DNA from: Trochalopteron elliotii
Lineage: Eukaryota; Chordata; Aves; Passeriformes; Leiothrichidae
Assembly (NCBI GenBank): GCA_024734555.1
Contig: JANPWX010000359.1
Span: 1,449,042 to 1,513,041 of the forward strand
Reading direction: 5' to 3'
DNA length: 64,000 bases
Shown here: piece by piece, positions 11,047 to 22,958 of the stretch
Position numbering within the stretch: position 1 is the first letter of the stretch
Layout: every line of letters begins with the position of its first letter
The notes under the pieces: generated by a model
Told to the model about the DNA's origin: nothing
Databases searched by the model: none
Seen by the model: only the letters and a program-made list of their open reading frames with translations
Made by a program: the position numbers and the translations under genes

Positions 11047-14000
11047 GATCTAATTTTCCTGTGTTTAAACTGGTGGTCTATATAGCGCTATCTGATACCA
11101 GGGGCATGATTCCCAGCCCTTCTCACGTACCCATGTTGTGAAACCACAATAGCTTAGATGGCAACCTCTACACAGAGATGTCCAGCCCTAGAAGAACTGA
11201 ATCTCTGCAGACAGGCATCAAGGGACATAGGCAAAACTACCTGCAGAAGCATCCTCAAAGTGCTCACATTGTGCTAGGATCTAACTAGACCTTTCTGTTG
11301 GTGTTTCTTCTATTGTATTCATCAAATTCACCTAGGAAAATAGATGAAAATAAAATGGCAAAAAATACAGATGCACCTTCCAGTATTTTGCATCATGTAA
11401 GCCACCTCTACCATCTAAATATTTCTATGTTTATTTACTTTTCTGACCACACTCAAAAAAAAACCCTCAACTGAAAGTTAGATAGAGACACGTAAGTTCA
11501 GGCCTGGGTTGTCTTCTGACATTGGTGAATCTGAAAGAAACTGTTTTTTTCAATTTTTGAGACAGCAGTTTGTCTCTTATGAGCTTGTAGAATTTGGGAG
11601 GCTGAAGCATGAAGAAGCTTTCAAAGGCATTTTTCTTGAGATCAGGAACATGCTTTTGCAGTGATTTATCCAGCAATCCCCATTACTCTGATGTTTGCAT
11701 TTTGAAATGGTTCAAACTTGGAGATGAAACTGAAGTGGAAGCTGCACTCCCCAATGCATATTGGAAGAATCACCAAGAGTGTTCATGTCAGATGTTCAGC
11801 AGCTACAGTTTTGCTTCACAGATCTGTTCACGATATATGGCACAATTTGCCAATACAGACTTGGCCAACTGTATACCTGAGTGGATCTGCCAGCAACTGG
11901 ATACACAGATTGTGGGAAAGAAGAATACCATGAGCACAAAAGCTTGCCACTCAGTCCAAGTGGGAAATTTATGTTACAGAAAGGCACTTAACCTTCTGTT
12001 GTTTTCCAAGGGGATCAGTGATCCTTGAGAAGACAACGCGGACAACACTGAACATCTCCCAGTTTCTAGAACATACAACTCATGATGCTTCTGGAGCCTT
12101 TTCCCAGTCTGAAACCTGCCTGCTTCTGATGACATGGTCCTACCAGCTACTCCTCCTTCATCTTGAAAACACTGCTAAAGCTGTAAGAAAAAGCAGAAGC
12201 CATGGACAAGACTGACAACTACCAAGAGAAAGATGCTCAACTAACTAAAAGAAGGTCCCTCTCTTTTTTCATCACTGAAAAAAACAGGTACATAAGGGCA
12301 GCTTTACTCTACTAATTCAATGGTGTTGACTGAAGTGCTTACTTGAAAGAAAATCTAAAAAGCCCAGAAATTAATGGCATGAAGGTGACCTTCTGATAGT
12401 ACAAACTCTAGTTTTTCTGTTGTACAGAACTGAGAAAACCAGAACGCATTTGTTCTTTGGAATGAGATAATGTTTTTAATTACTGTGAAATGCTTAGAGA
12501 AACCAGCAGACCGGTGTTAGCAACTTTTCCAGACAAACAGGAATCTTTGTCATTAAGCATGTTAAAATTTGATGCAAACACATTGCTACCTTTAAAGTGG
12601 AACATTTTTCTTTATAAACCTCTAAATATTGTGATAGCTATCAGCTGCCATTCATTTCAGGACAGTGATGTAAAATGGCTGGAATTTCAGAAGCAAATCT
12701 GCAGAACCTATTATATTTTTGTAACATATTTGGAGGCCTTCCAAGCCACACTTTCAATATAAGACTAAGATGGGCAGTATTACTGGACTATTTTTTGATA
12801 ATGCAGTTTAACAGTTTGTTTGGAAGGCCCTGGGCAATTTGATTAGTGCTGTTTGATGGAGCAGTGTCATCAGCATGAAGTGGAACAGTTCTGCTTGTAA
12901 GTGTCTGGCAGGAGATCCGAGTTTCTGAGCCTCATACCGGCATAAGCAATAAACAACATGTTATTGTATGCTCCATTTTATATTTTTATAGCTGAAGAAA
13001 ATTAATAATGCATGAGCATCCAATAGGTCTCCATAAGACTCTGCCTTCAAAATAAAAATACAAACTACAGCTTGTGGTAGTATAAATGTCTCCACTTCAT
13101 ATCTGTGAGCACACTTTCCCATCTCTAGGGGCAAGAAGAACCTGGGCTGAATTCTGGTCTTGCTGAAGTCAGAGCTCCATTAGACTCACACGTGCCAGCA
13201 TCTCACCCTGGTTTGCAGTGGTGAATTGTGGCAATGTTGCTGCTCTAGAGACTACATCAGGTGCTGCTGCTGCTGGCAGTGCAGATGGAGAACAATCCCT
13301 CTTTGTAATGCTCAGCTGCCCTTTTGTTCCCCCTTGTTGGGGTTGCATAGCAGATACAGTATAGACTTTCCTCATCAGAGGATATATTTGAATTCAGATT
13401 TCCCTGTGCCTGAAAATTTGCCCTTCATCCCCTTTTTTCTGCCAAGAAAAGTTCTCCAGATTATTAATCATCTGAAGTTGCAGAAGGACAGATGTGCAAT
13501 AAGGCTGTTGACAGGGGAAGAGTTGATAGGGTCTGCCACTAACTGTGCTTTTTGGTCCAAAACTGGTGAAAACATGTAAGAGCTGGACTGCTGGGTGCGA
13601 TGGCTTCCATAACAGAGCCAATGGCAGGTGAATGCTGTTTATCTGAAACTTTTAGGTAGGATTTATTGGTTGACGCAAAACCAGAAAATGAAACACCTTG
13701 GAACTGAGTATTATACCTCAATAACTAGATAAGATTATTACCAAAGTAATATTTGAAGTATTTTAAATTTGCATCTTGCAGAAAAACCTTTCTTTGTTTC
13801 ACGAGATGGAGTTGAAATGGCATGAACAGTTGAAGCCATTTTCTGGTCTTTATGACACAGCTGCAGAAACCCTAGTTGCTTATCTGCAAATTTTTGAATG
13901 CTCTGTCATTGAATTAGATCAAATATTGCTTTTCACTTTGCTTTATCCAGGATCTATACACAGCTGTAGTTGTGTGGTAAAAGATTTGGGTCTGTGAAGT

Positions 14001-14493
14001 GCGGGATTACTTCACAATATACACATAACCAAAGTTAGGATTAAATTGTCCAGAGTACATAAATCAATGTAAATATTGGTTGTGAGGAAGAAAAAAAAAA
14101 ATCACATTTACCATAACAGTGGAGCGGTGTAGGTTGGTGATACCTAGCCTAGGGATGATGTCTGCCTGGAAGACATACTTCCATGGTGTTTTGGACAAAT
14201 ATGAATACGAAAAGCATATTCTAGTTTTGGAGTTCATATTGTGGCTGTGGTTTTTCTACTCTACTTTGTAGTGCTCTGAAACCTGATTTACTATATCATA
14301 TAAGGTAAATTAGAATAAATAAGCTCAAAAGCAAAGCCACAATCTAGAAATTCAGCCCCCTGTCACTGCTCCTGACAATGAGCCAGTCTTGGCTGAATAA
14401 CTCACCATTACCAAAAGTCAGGCAGAATTCAAGTGTTCATGGTATTATATAAAACCCGTAATTTTTCCTTCACAAGTGCTGGGCTCAAATTTC

Positions 14494-14509
14494 TTATTTA
14501 TTTATTTAT
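14494..14509. repeat. Microsatellite (TTAT)4
   Basis: Four TTAT units lie in an AT-rich setting. The same string is an AUUUA-type element if transcribed from the plus strand, but no 3' UTR is evident here. Confidence 0.8.
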
Positions 14510-17500
14510 CTTTTGTTTAAAAACCAATTATAAGCTGAAACCTAAGAGGTAGAGATTTAATTTTCATTTTTAGTGTTTGATTACACAGAGTGACACCTGA
14601 TGGCTGCATAGAAGATTGTCTTTGCAATGCACATTGTGATAGATTAACGGATTTTCAAGCCAGAAGGATTCTATTAATGTGACACACCTGGAAATTTGCA
14701 CGGGTCTAATCATTTCCTCAGGTGATTCTGGTCTAGCACAACCCTAGTGAAATAGTGCCATTCATCTCCTGAAAACACAGTGAATCCTTCAACATGTTAA
14801 AGTGCTTCTGTAAAAGGATATAAATTTAATTAATGGGTGCTTGGCCCAGGCTAGCTAATGATCTAGGTAACTATTCTGGTTGCTTTTCTGTGTGGTCTGT
14901 TGTGGTTTTGTTAGATTAAAGCTGGTGTAGAAAAAAAAGGTGTAGAAAGTCTACAACTTCCATGGGTAAGCTCTTCCATTATTTATATAACTTTGTGATT
15001 AACAAATGAATGTATCTTGTTGGTTTATTTTCTCTTTGCACAAATTTGCTAGTTTTGACTAATGATTCTGAAGCATAGATATGATCATGTGAGTTTTTCA
15101 GATAATATTGCTTCTTCTAAAGAATGTTACCTCTTGGTGAAGAGGTGGTGGGGCGCTGCAGGGAAGGAGAGCTTGCTAGGTATTTTCAATGAAGACTAGA
15201 ATTCCTCTTGCTTGCAATAGAAGAAAGGATTTAATAATTAAATGTAAGTTTGGGTGTTTCCCTGTTCTCATTTTGTCTCTGTGGATGTACATTTGAAGTA
15301 GATCTAGGTGTCTTTCACGTGCTGTATGGATATTCACTAGGAGCAGAGTAACAATTCCTAGTAGGTCAATTCTGCATCATTAGCCTAATACAATAAATTG
15401 CATTTCAGATTAGGGATTTAGTTTAAATAAAAGAAAATGAAGCTCAAAAACAAGGGAATAAGTTGCAAAATCTGGTTAACTTTGTCTTTATGTAGTTAAA
15501 AGTCTGACAACTTCTGTGGTTTGTAAAATAGATTAAGTTTCTGTGCTCTTAAGTATTATGCTACTTAAAATACCTCTTGGATTTTGTTATTGAAATTTTC
15601 TAAAGTTTTTAGTCAACATGAATAAACAATGGATGGAAGAGTAAAAATCAGATTACTTTAAATGTCAACTGCTTTGAACTCCATAGAAAAAAACTTGGTC
15701 AACATTTTAAAGCTGTAGTCCACTGTAAAAAATTAAGCGAATACAATAAAGGACCCTTCATACAAAAATTATAATATTTGCAGAAGTAGGGCCATGCTTT
15801 TCACATCAGTAGTTTCATGTTTCTTAATTTTTAGAGATTTTTATAAGTAGCTGTATGACAGCTTTTATGGTAATATAGAGATCTGCAATGTTGATAAGGA
15901 TTTAGATTACTAAAGAGAGAAAGCAAACAAGATCAAAAATGAGGGACAATGTAAAGTAGAGCCTTATAAAAAGGCTGCCTTTATAGCTCATCAGTGCAAA
16001 TTTCTTGTCAAAATGCTCCTTGAGCTAAGTAAGGGTTACTTATTCATGTGAACACCTGACTTATAAAATCAATCAAGCACTGATATCAAAGATGTCTGGC
16101 TTTTGCATCTATTCAGGTTGATGCTTCCATTAACTTAACTTCATACTCTAAAAGCGTATTTCATTTCTAAATATGCTGTGTATAACTCATTAACATCAGA
16201 GCCCCCAGCAGTAATTGCCTGAAAGTGAGTAAAGAAAATCGGAAAAGATGAAGAGCTGAATTGCCACTTAATGAAAGAAAAAAAACCCCACAGACAGACA
16301 CTTAAATTGACTATCATGCAGTAGCAAGTCTCCTCTCTATGGAAAACATTCAGACTGCATTTACAGTTCATGTTGAGATGTTTAAAAATGTGTTAAGTAA
16401 TACTAAATACTACTTAAAAGCTTGATGTGCTCCTAGATGGAATTCTGCTCAGAAATTATGTTTGTTAATGATCTTTTCTTTGTGTTTACAATATTTTATG
16501 CATCTTCACTCTACGTATTGTGGTTATGTCAGCCTTTAGAAAGATCTTAAGAATGAAGTAAAACTTAATTTTGAGAAGGTATGAAGTAGCAGAAATCTGT
16601 TTTTCAGAAAACTTCATTTCAGGCAAAGCAAAACCACCACTTTCATTATCTGATTGACCTTTGGGAACTGAAGTGTTTTGAGTCCAAGATAGTCCTGAGA
16701 ATGTGCTTGCACATGTTTCTTGCTTGTGGTCACTGTGTGACAGTGGGAATGGCTTCCCAGTGGAGTTTGTCAGTGTGGGTCCCCTGGCCATAATGGCTCC
16801 ATTTGCCTTGGTGCAGCTGGATTGACTTCCACCCACTGCAGATCTGTCTGGGAGTGTGCAGGGAGCTTTATGGAGGCAGCCAGACAGAAGTTTTAAACAT
16901 TTTAACATCACATAGGCAAATAAAGATGAGGACAACTTTTGTCAATTTGTTGGGTTACAGCGATAAATGCTTCATTTGATTGTTATGATGCAACACAAGG
17001 ATGTCTCTGTGTGTTTGTGCTTCTAGAAGCTAGACTGAAACATTTTGCAGGAACTGTTGGATTTGGTTTGGAAACTAATTGTTGGTGCAATTTATATTGA
17101 TTCCTCTGGTGCTTTTACTCCTGCTTTGCAACAAAAAATTCCTTGTTTGCAAGACAGTTTTTCCAAATTCCTTCAGGCAGCTGTTGAGGAGAAGAAGGTG
17201 GTACAGCACACTGGCATGGCTGAACTCTAAATCCTCCACAGCTCTTGCAGGGACCCTTACTACAGGATGAATATTTGTTATTCTTATCCTGGGAACTAAC
17301 ATTTCAGTTTAATAATGCAGTAAGATTTATTTTAAAAATATCTATGTAAATATGATCAAAGTAGGAACTAAATATTTAGATACATATATGCTGTGTGCTA
17401 AGGGTGGAGAGGGATGAAAACAACCACCAAGAAAACTGCTCTACCAGTGAGGTACAGAAGGATAGCATTTAGGAAGATCAGTGTTTCACTGGAGTAGTTA

Positions 17501-20460
17501 TAGAGATTAATTTCTCCCTTTTGCTCTACAGTGTTATTCAAAGAGACTCCAGGTAGCAAGTTTTGTTTTGTATTTCTCTCATTTGAATCAAACTCTAAGC
17601 TTGACAGAGTTAGGATGGAGGAAAAAAAAACCCATCACTTTGCATGGCTGCTGAAATTTTTTAAAAAAATACAGCATTTTCAAAATAACAGTGAAGTTTA
17701 CTTTTTTACTTTAGCTATGAAATGATGAAACAAGCTATTTATTTTCACACTGCACCTGTTTCTGAACACCTTCCAGTCATGAACAATATGATTCCTGTCA
17801 GGCCACATGCCACTACTGGTATTTTTTTTTTATCTCCCTAGAATGAAAAATGCAGATAGACTTTTCCCACACACATGTAAGGTAGTTTAGGTGTGCCAAA
17901 GCTGTGCTCCATGTCTTTAGCAGCAAAGGGAAGGTTAAAGGCAGATAAGCCTTTAATGGAAGTACACAACAGCAGAGTTTTTTGTTGTTATTTAGCCCTA
18001 CAAAGCCTCATTTTACAGTTTTCAGTGTGCTCCAGCACAAGTGTAGTTTTTCTTCTTGCTTCTAACCCCACTAATTCCTATTAGGCCTAATTAACAACTG
18101 TTGTCAGGGTAAGCAGTTCTCTATCTATTTAATAAACTTTTCTTGGACTTAAATGTATTTTTAATACTTCACCACCTCGTGGTTTATACTGTACACATTC
18201 CAAAAATCTGTCTTTGGTATAGTTCTCCCATTTTTCAGGCACATGTTGGGGAACTCCATTTTGATAAACCATTATGGCTGGTTGCCAAAGCATAGGCACG
18301 AGAATGGCAGAAGTATGGCTTACTCTGGGACCTGCACCCACAGGTGGCCAGGTCTTGGTGGCATATGTATTGTGGAGTGACGTTTTGTAAAAACCTGATG
18401 GTACATGCTTCTACTGAGAAGGCAGAGCAAGTTTGTCACTACTACCTCAACATTGTGTTGTTTCCGGGCCTGTTTCTCCTACCTCAATCGTGTATGCATG
18501 CTTTTGGAGATGGTATGGGAGATGTGGAGTGAGAAAGTATGTCTGTTCCTGTGCACTGCTCTTCACAATAGACAAATGCCTGCCTGGACCTGTGCTAAAG
18601 GGTGCCATGGAAACAGGATTTGTTCCACACCACAGTCTGGGCTTATGATCACATAACTTGTATCAGATAAGTATGAACTCAAGCATGAGATTGGGCTCAT
18701 GCTTAAAATCAATCCTGAAGTAGCCATAGTAACCACTCCACTAGTAGGACGGAGTTTGTGAGAGCTACTTTGTGCCTCAAAAATGTAAACAGTGTAAACC
18801 TTTCCTTAGTTTGTAGGATTTGTATGTACATATCCTGAGGTATCTTTTTCCGAGAATAGTCTCTACACAATAGAGAAAGATTAACAATTAATTTTACAGG
18901 AAACAAAAGTCCACAATGAGTGAAATATCAGGACTCGGGACGTTAAAAAAAAAAATCTCAGTCTGCCAAAAAAACCCACACTTATTATAAAGCTTATATA
19001 ATTCTTTATGGCACTCAATAATCTAAATTGAAAACATGGCCACAAATTTGAGTTCACTACAAGTTTGTTACATTTTGTTTTCATTATCTGCTGTTTTTCT
19101 ATGCACACAAAAAAATCTAATCTGAATGTCCAAATATTTCGTAAGTACTTAGATGAGTAATACTCTTGGTTCCAAGGAAAACACAGTCTAATATGGAAAA
19201 AAACACAAGTAATTAAGAGGAGTCAAAAAAGAGAACAAAAAGAGATGATAGATAATATAAATGGGATCCTGCTGCTTTCCTGTGATATTTTTGCTTCATT
19301 CTGAAGTTGTCAGATACTAAGAGATAAATAAAATCTGTTATTTCCAATTGCTGCACAAACATACCAGTTGCAGTTTTCTGGGCTTTACTGTTGGACCTGC
19401 CTCTGTCATAATGACTAAAGGGGTCAGTTTTCAAGCAAATCGTTTTGTTGTCAATTTGGAAAGTATTTTGCAATAGTGAGTAAATGCAGAATTAAAATAC
19501 GGAAATGCTGGCAAATCTAGCATTGGAGCATTCAAGACCAACACCATTCATGGAGTAGAAAATGTGTGCCATTGTGCTTGCATAGCACTAGAGATATTGT
19601 GAGACAGGAAAAAAAAAAAGTGGGTTGCAGAGGAGAAAGACTTGTGAGGAAATATTTTATGTAAAGACAAAGCAGAAGTAGAATTAGTAAATAAAGGTTA
19701 ATGTAGTGTATTTGGCTTCATTGGGCCGTAGGATATGACAAGAGAAATATGACAGATAACTCCCATACTGCCTGTGGAAGGCTGGCAGAGGGAACTCTGT
19801 TAATTGTGTGTTGTTTTGAGGGTGGAAGTTAGGGTATTCTAGGGACTGTTCTCCAATCACTGCTAATCCTAAAATTAGGCTTGTTCCTGAGAGTTCAAGG
19901 CTCCAGTTTCTGATACTCACACACATGGACACACAGTTATCGGACACAATATCATTCACAGTTTAAGCTGCTTTATTTTTCTGTAAGTTTTTAAGCCATC
20001 TCAAAAAAAAAAAAATCTGATTGTTTTTCTTTTCTTAGTCTCAACTTTCAGAAACATCCAACACCAATTTTATGTGATATCCTGTAAATATCAAAAGTAC
20101 GCCCTGCTCCATCCTGCTTCACTTCAACACTAGGACTACAGTTGCTGTGCACAGATAGATGCACAACAGACCTGTCTGAGCTATCAGACTTCACCAATTA
20201 ATAGATTTGTATAATTCGGCCTCTGTCATTAGTAACTGGTGGGAGATGTAACAGCAAAGCACAGGGTCAGTTTTTGTTATCGTCTTGTCACCCTTCCCAT
20301 TACCCCCACCTTGCAGTCAGGCCTTTTCTTTTTGTACGACTCCCTCATCCTTCACGTAGCAAAGAGGAGGAGGAAGAAAACCTGATGCATAAGCTTCTGG
20401 TACTAGATGAAGTTAGTAGGAATGGTGTTTACGCTGAATGGTCATCTGCCTCCGTCCTGT

Positions 20461-20660
20461 CAGAAATGCGCTACCGCGGGGTCCCGGCTTTCCTGGAGCG
20501 CGGGGCGGAGTTCCCGGGCGCGGGGTCCCGGCCGCAGTTCGGGCAGGGGGCCGCCAGGGGGCGGCCGTGCCACGCCGGTCACAGCCGCCGGAGCAATCCG
20601 TGCGGAATCCGGGTTGGAACGGCCCTCGGCGTCACTCGGGAAGGAACCGAGGAGGGGAAA
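20461..20660. promoter_or_regulatory. Isolated short CpG island (orphan island)
   Basis: Within AT-rich, CpG-poor surroundings this block is strongly GC-rich. I count about 27 CpG dinucleotides in 20461-20640. A 14-bp unit, CGCGGGGTCCCGGC, is present twice (20475-20488 and 20519-20532), and a CTCF-like core follows at 20551-20564. Such islands mark unmethylated promoters, enhancers or insulators. No ORF here resembles a known protein; the 156-codon frame crossing it (20274-20744) is a by-product of GC-rich, stop-poor sequence. A microexon-like element lies about 0.5 kb downstream at 21167-21195. I infer an orphan promoter or boundary element. Confidence 0.7.
20551..20564 (+). promoter_or_regulatory. 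CTCF-like binding core
   Basis: CCGCCAGGGGGCGG matches the vertebrate CTCF core pattern (CC, three variable bases, AG, then a GGGGGCG-type run) at nearly every defined position. It lies inside the CpG island. The flanks make it partly palindromic (GGCCGCC...GGCGGCC), so a GC-box or Sp/KLF reading is also possible. Binding is inferred from motif only. Confidence 0.5.
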
Positions 20661-21767
20661 GTGCTAAAACGACACCCACGGAAGTGTTATAACGATAACC
20701 CATGTGTGGTTGTTTTTTCCCTAGACCCCATTAACCCTGTTTAAACCAAAAGCATTGCAACGAATTATCTGAGACAATAATTTAGGTGGGCGCAATAGGA
20801 ATTTCACAGTTGTGAGGCGCAATTTGCAACCCAAGATTTCTGAGTGAGTTACTTGAATTTGTGTTAAGCTTGCTGGTTCTCTGCTGGACAGCCTGTTTCT
20901 GTTACTGGCTTGGTTCTGTGCTTACAGTGCGAAATAAAATTTTTCAGTTCTTGGTTAATAAACAAGGCTTGTTCGAAGAATAATACAACAAAGCCAGTTA
21001 AAACACCTGTTCCTTTGATTTAAAAATCAACATTGCTGTGTCTTTGAAGAGAGTTAATCTTATGCCTGAAGTGGGTCAAAGTATTTCTTATAGTGCTGGA
21101 ATGCAGTTTTTAGAGGTTGAGTCCAAATACGGATTTCTGGTTTGGGCTCATTCTTTTTATTTGTAGGATATGTGAAAGTCCATGCTGAGTGAAAGGTAAG
21201 GTGGATGGAGGGAAAGAAAATAAAACAGTGAAGGAATTATTAAATAGCCATCTAAAAAAATAATCCTCTGAGTTCTCCTTCAAAAGAGGTTATGAATGAA
21301 GGATTCAGTGTATAAATAGTAGTGAAATATTCTGTCTCTGAAGGGCAACAATGTAGAAAATTTAATTTTAAGCCTTAAAAATTTTGTTATGTCATGCTTT
21401 AGTGTTCAAAATACCTAATTTTGACAAGGAAAAACATCTAACACTAGATAAATCTAAAATTTTCACACTGGAAACAGAATAAGTCTTAAGGGGCAGAATT
21501 GGTTTTGAGGTAATGAGGCAAAGTATCAAAGATTTAGGTTTTTCCTACAGAAGATCAGAATCCAGAGGCTTTGCTGGAAGTGGTTTTGTAATGCCCATTG
21601 GGAGTACATGTATCAATTAATTGTCATAATTGCTGCTAATTTCACTAATTAAGATTGTGAGATTAAGTTTCTTACTAGGTTTCTTCTCTCAGTCTTCAAT
21701 CTGACAGTCAATATTCAGAATTCTTCCACTTGTAATCTCAAAAAGTTCACTCCTTGGGTTAACATAA
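20661..21767. other. Flank between CpG island and LTR, no gene recognised
   Basis: AT-rich DNA resumes after the island. A TAAT-rich block at 21601-21665 includes the palindrome CAATTAATTG and could be a homeodomain-bound element, but such strings are frequent here. Confidence 0.45.
21167..21195 (+). other. Microexon-like segment (29 bp)
   Basis: A decent acceptor (pyrimidine-rich run ending TTTGTAG, AG at 21165-21166) and a strong donor, AAAG|GTAAGG, enclose 29 bp. It lies about 0.5 kb downstream of the 20.5-kb CpG island on the plus strand, where a second exon of an island-initiated transcript could lie. Its small size and the absence of a clear first-exon donor within the island make it weak. 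Confidence 0.12.
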
Positions 21768-22238
21768 TGTCGTGATTTGACACTGGCCAAATGCCAAGCA
21801 CCCAGCAGAGCAGTCACTCACTCCCTTCTCCAGCTGGACAGAGGAGAGAAACAGGCTCAACTTAGAGATATGAAATGTATTTTTTACTAACAAAATCAAA
21901 ACAAGATAACAAGAAGTGAAACAAGCCCTTAAAAATACCTTCACCTGCTGCCCCTCCTTCTCCACTGATGTCTGCAGCTTTGTTGTTTTCACTTCACTCT
22001 TCTCTAGTCACAATTGAAACTGCACCGCAGCTTTATTTTGATTTCTTCTCAAATCTTTTAACACGGAGGCATTACCACCATTTCTAATTGGTCTAGCCTT
22101 GGCCAGCAGCCTGTCCATCTTTGGAGCCACCAGCAATTGCCTCTGCTGTACATGGAAGAAGCTTCTAGCAGCTTCTCACAAGAATCACCCTGTAGGCTCC
22201 CCACTCCCAAAAACCAGGCCATGCAAAACCAATACACA
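21768..22238 (-). mobile_element. Avian ERV solo LTR, minus strand, internally shortened
   Basis: On the plus strand the block begins TGTCGTGATTTGACACTGGC and ends CCAATACACA, so the LTR runs on the minus strand with TG...CA-type ends. The signature is one I recognise from an abundant bird LTR. Going rightward there is a 'ctggccaaatgccaagcaccc' end, then 'ctgatgtctgcag', then 'aattggtctagccttggccagcag', and last a 'gaagcttctagcagcttctcac' block. The longer copies I recall carry an internal array of GC-rich repeats that is missing here, which suggests an internal deletion or a shorter subfamily. On the minus strand a TATA-like TTAAAAG (22055-22061) and an AATAAA (22032-22037) are visible. No internal retroviral sequence adjoins it. 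I cannot fix the exact subfamily, and no clean target-site duplication is visible. Confidence 0.75.
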
Positions 22239-22869
22239 TGACTACCCATAAGCGGGTGAAACACAGGAGGCCTGTGCTGAATTTTTGAACTCTCACAGAA
22301 TTGTGCCTTTTGGGCAAACTCTTGCTATCACATGTCAGAGTGGTAAAGTTGTTTCACTAAACAGTTTCATACTGTGTTTTCCTGTAGGTCACTTCTGGTC
22401 CCTTTATGCATGTGCTTATAATGGTGTTTTCTTGCTAATATTATCCAAAGTCACATTTTTGGGTAGATTCTGAGGAAACATGTATGGTCAGCCCCATCCC
22501 ACACAAAAATGAGCAGGCTAGGTCTGAGTAAGAGGTGGAATTATGTAGCGTTCCCTCTTTATCTCTGAAGAAAACCACTGCAGGCTAAAGTAATTCTGTC
22601 AAGATCCAGAAGTATGAAGTTTAATTATTGCAATTACACACCTGAAACAAAAAGTTCTCTGAATGACCTGGGGGATTGGGGGTTCAGTGTGCTAGATGAT
22701 TAGATGCTAGACTAATCATGGTGATGTTTTGCTTCCTTAGAGAGCTAATAATTTCAAAGTGAAAGACTCTGTGTTTGGTGTTGCATTTACAAGTGGTGTT
22801 ATGCTTATACATTGCAGTACAGCTTGATCCTCACACAATTGTCTTCATGCTTTTGAAACTTGTGTGATT
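22239..22869. other. AT-rich DNA without a recognised gene
   Basis: No gene was recognised. An 8-bp inverted repeat (ATGATTAG at 22696-22703, CTAATCAT at 22712-22719) is present and probably incidental. Confidence 0.5.
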
Positions 22870-22958
22870 CATATATATGACTTGTATGTATATATGACTT
22901 GACATATATATGACTTCACATATATAACTTGTATGATTATATATATGACTATATATAA
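22870..22958. repeat. Imperfect AT-rich tandem repeat (unit ATATATGACTT)
   Basis: About five degenerate units of roughly 14-18 bp, each built around TATATATGACTT or a close variant, follow one another. Units differ by small indels and substitutions, as in an old minisatellite that grew from a TA-rich seed. The AT-rich alternation could unwind readily. Confidence 0.75.

Larger units (their letters stand above)
10243..20460. other. Long AT-rich stretch with no recognised gene
   Basis: About 10 kb of AT-rich sequence has no recognisable gene, LTR or CR1. The longest open frames are 139 codons (11609-12028, plus) and 149 codons (16486-16935, minus). Neither shows a known motif, signal peptide or family resemblance, and about one ORF of this length is expected by chance. 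Two simple repeats lie inside and are listed separately. A stretch near 15425-15480 loosely resembles the antisense 3' part of a MIR SINE, too weakly to call. Confidence 0.5.

Noticed and set aside
11609..12028. 139-codon plus-strand ORF
   Set aside because: No recognisable domain, no promoter or splice context, and a length expected by chance. Other frames over the same stretch are also open for 60-70 codons, which suggests a stop-poor patch and not coding constraint.
16486..16935. 149-codon minus-strand ORF
   Set aside because: No family resemblance; composition changes along the frame, with a Lys/Ile-rich AT-type end typical of random AT-rich translation.
18129..18341. 70-codon minus-strand ORF considered as a retroviral or processed-gene remnant
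   Set aside because: The peptide has a plausible-looking mixed composition, but I could match it to no family and no poly(A) tail or LTR adjoins it.
20274..20744. 156-codon plus-strand ORF across the CpG island
   Set aside because: GC-rich sequence is stop-poor, all three plus frames are open here, and the peptide is low-complexity Gly/Arg/Pro-rich in the island.
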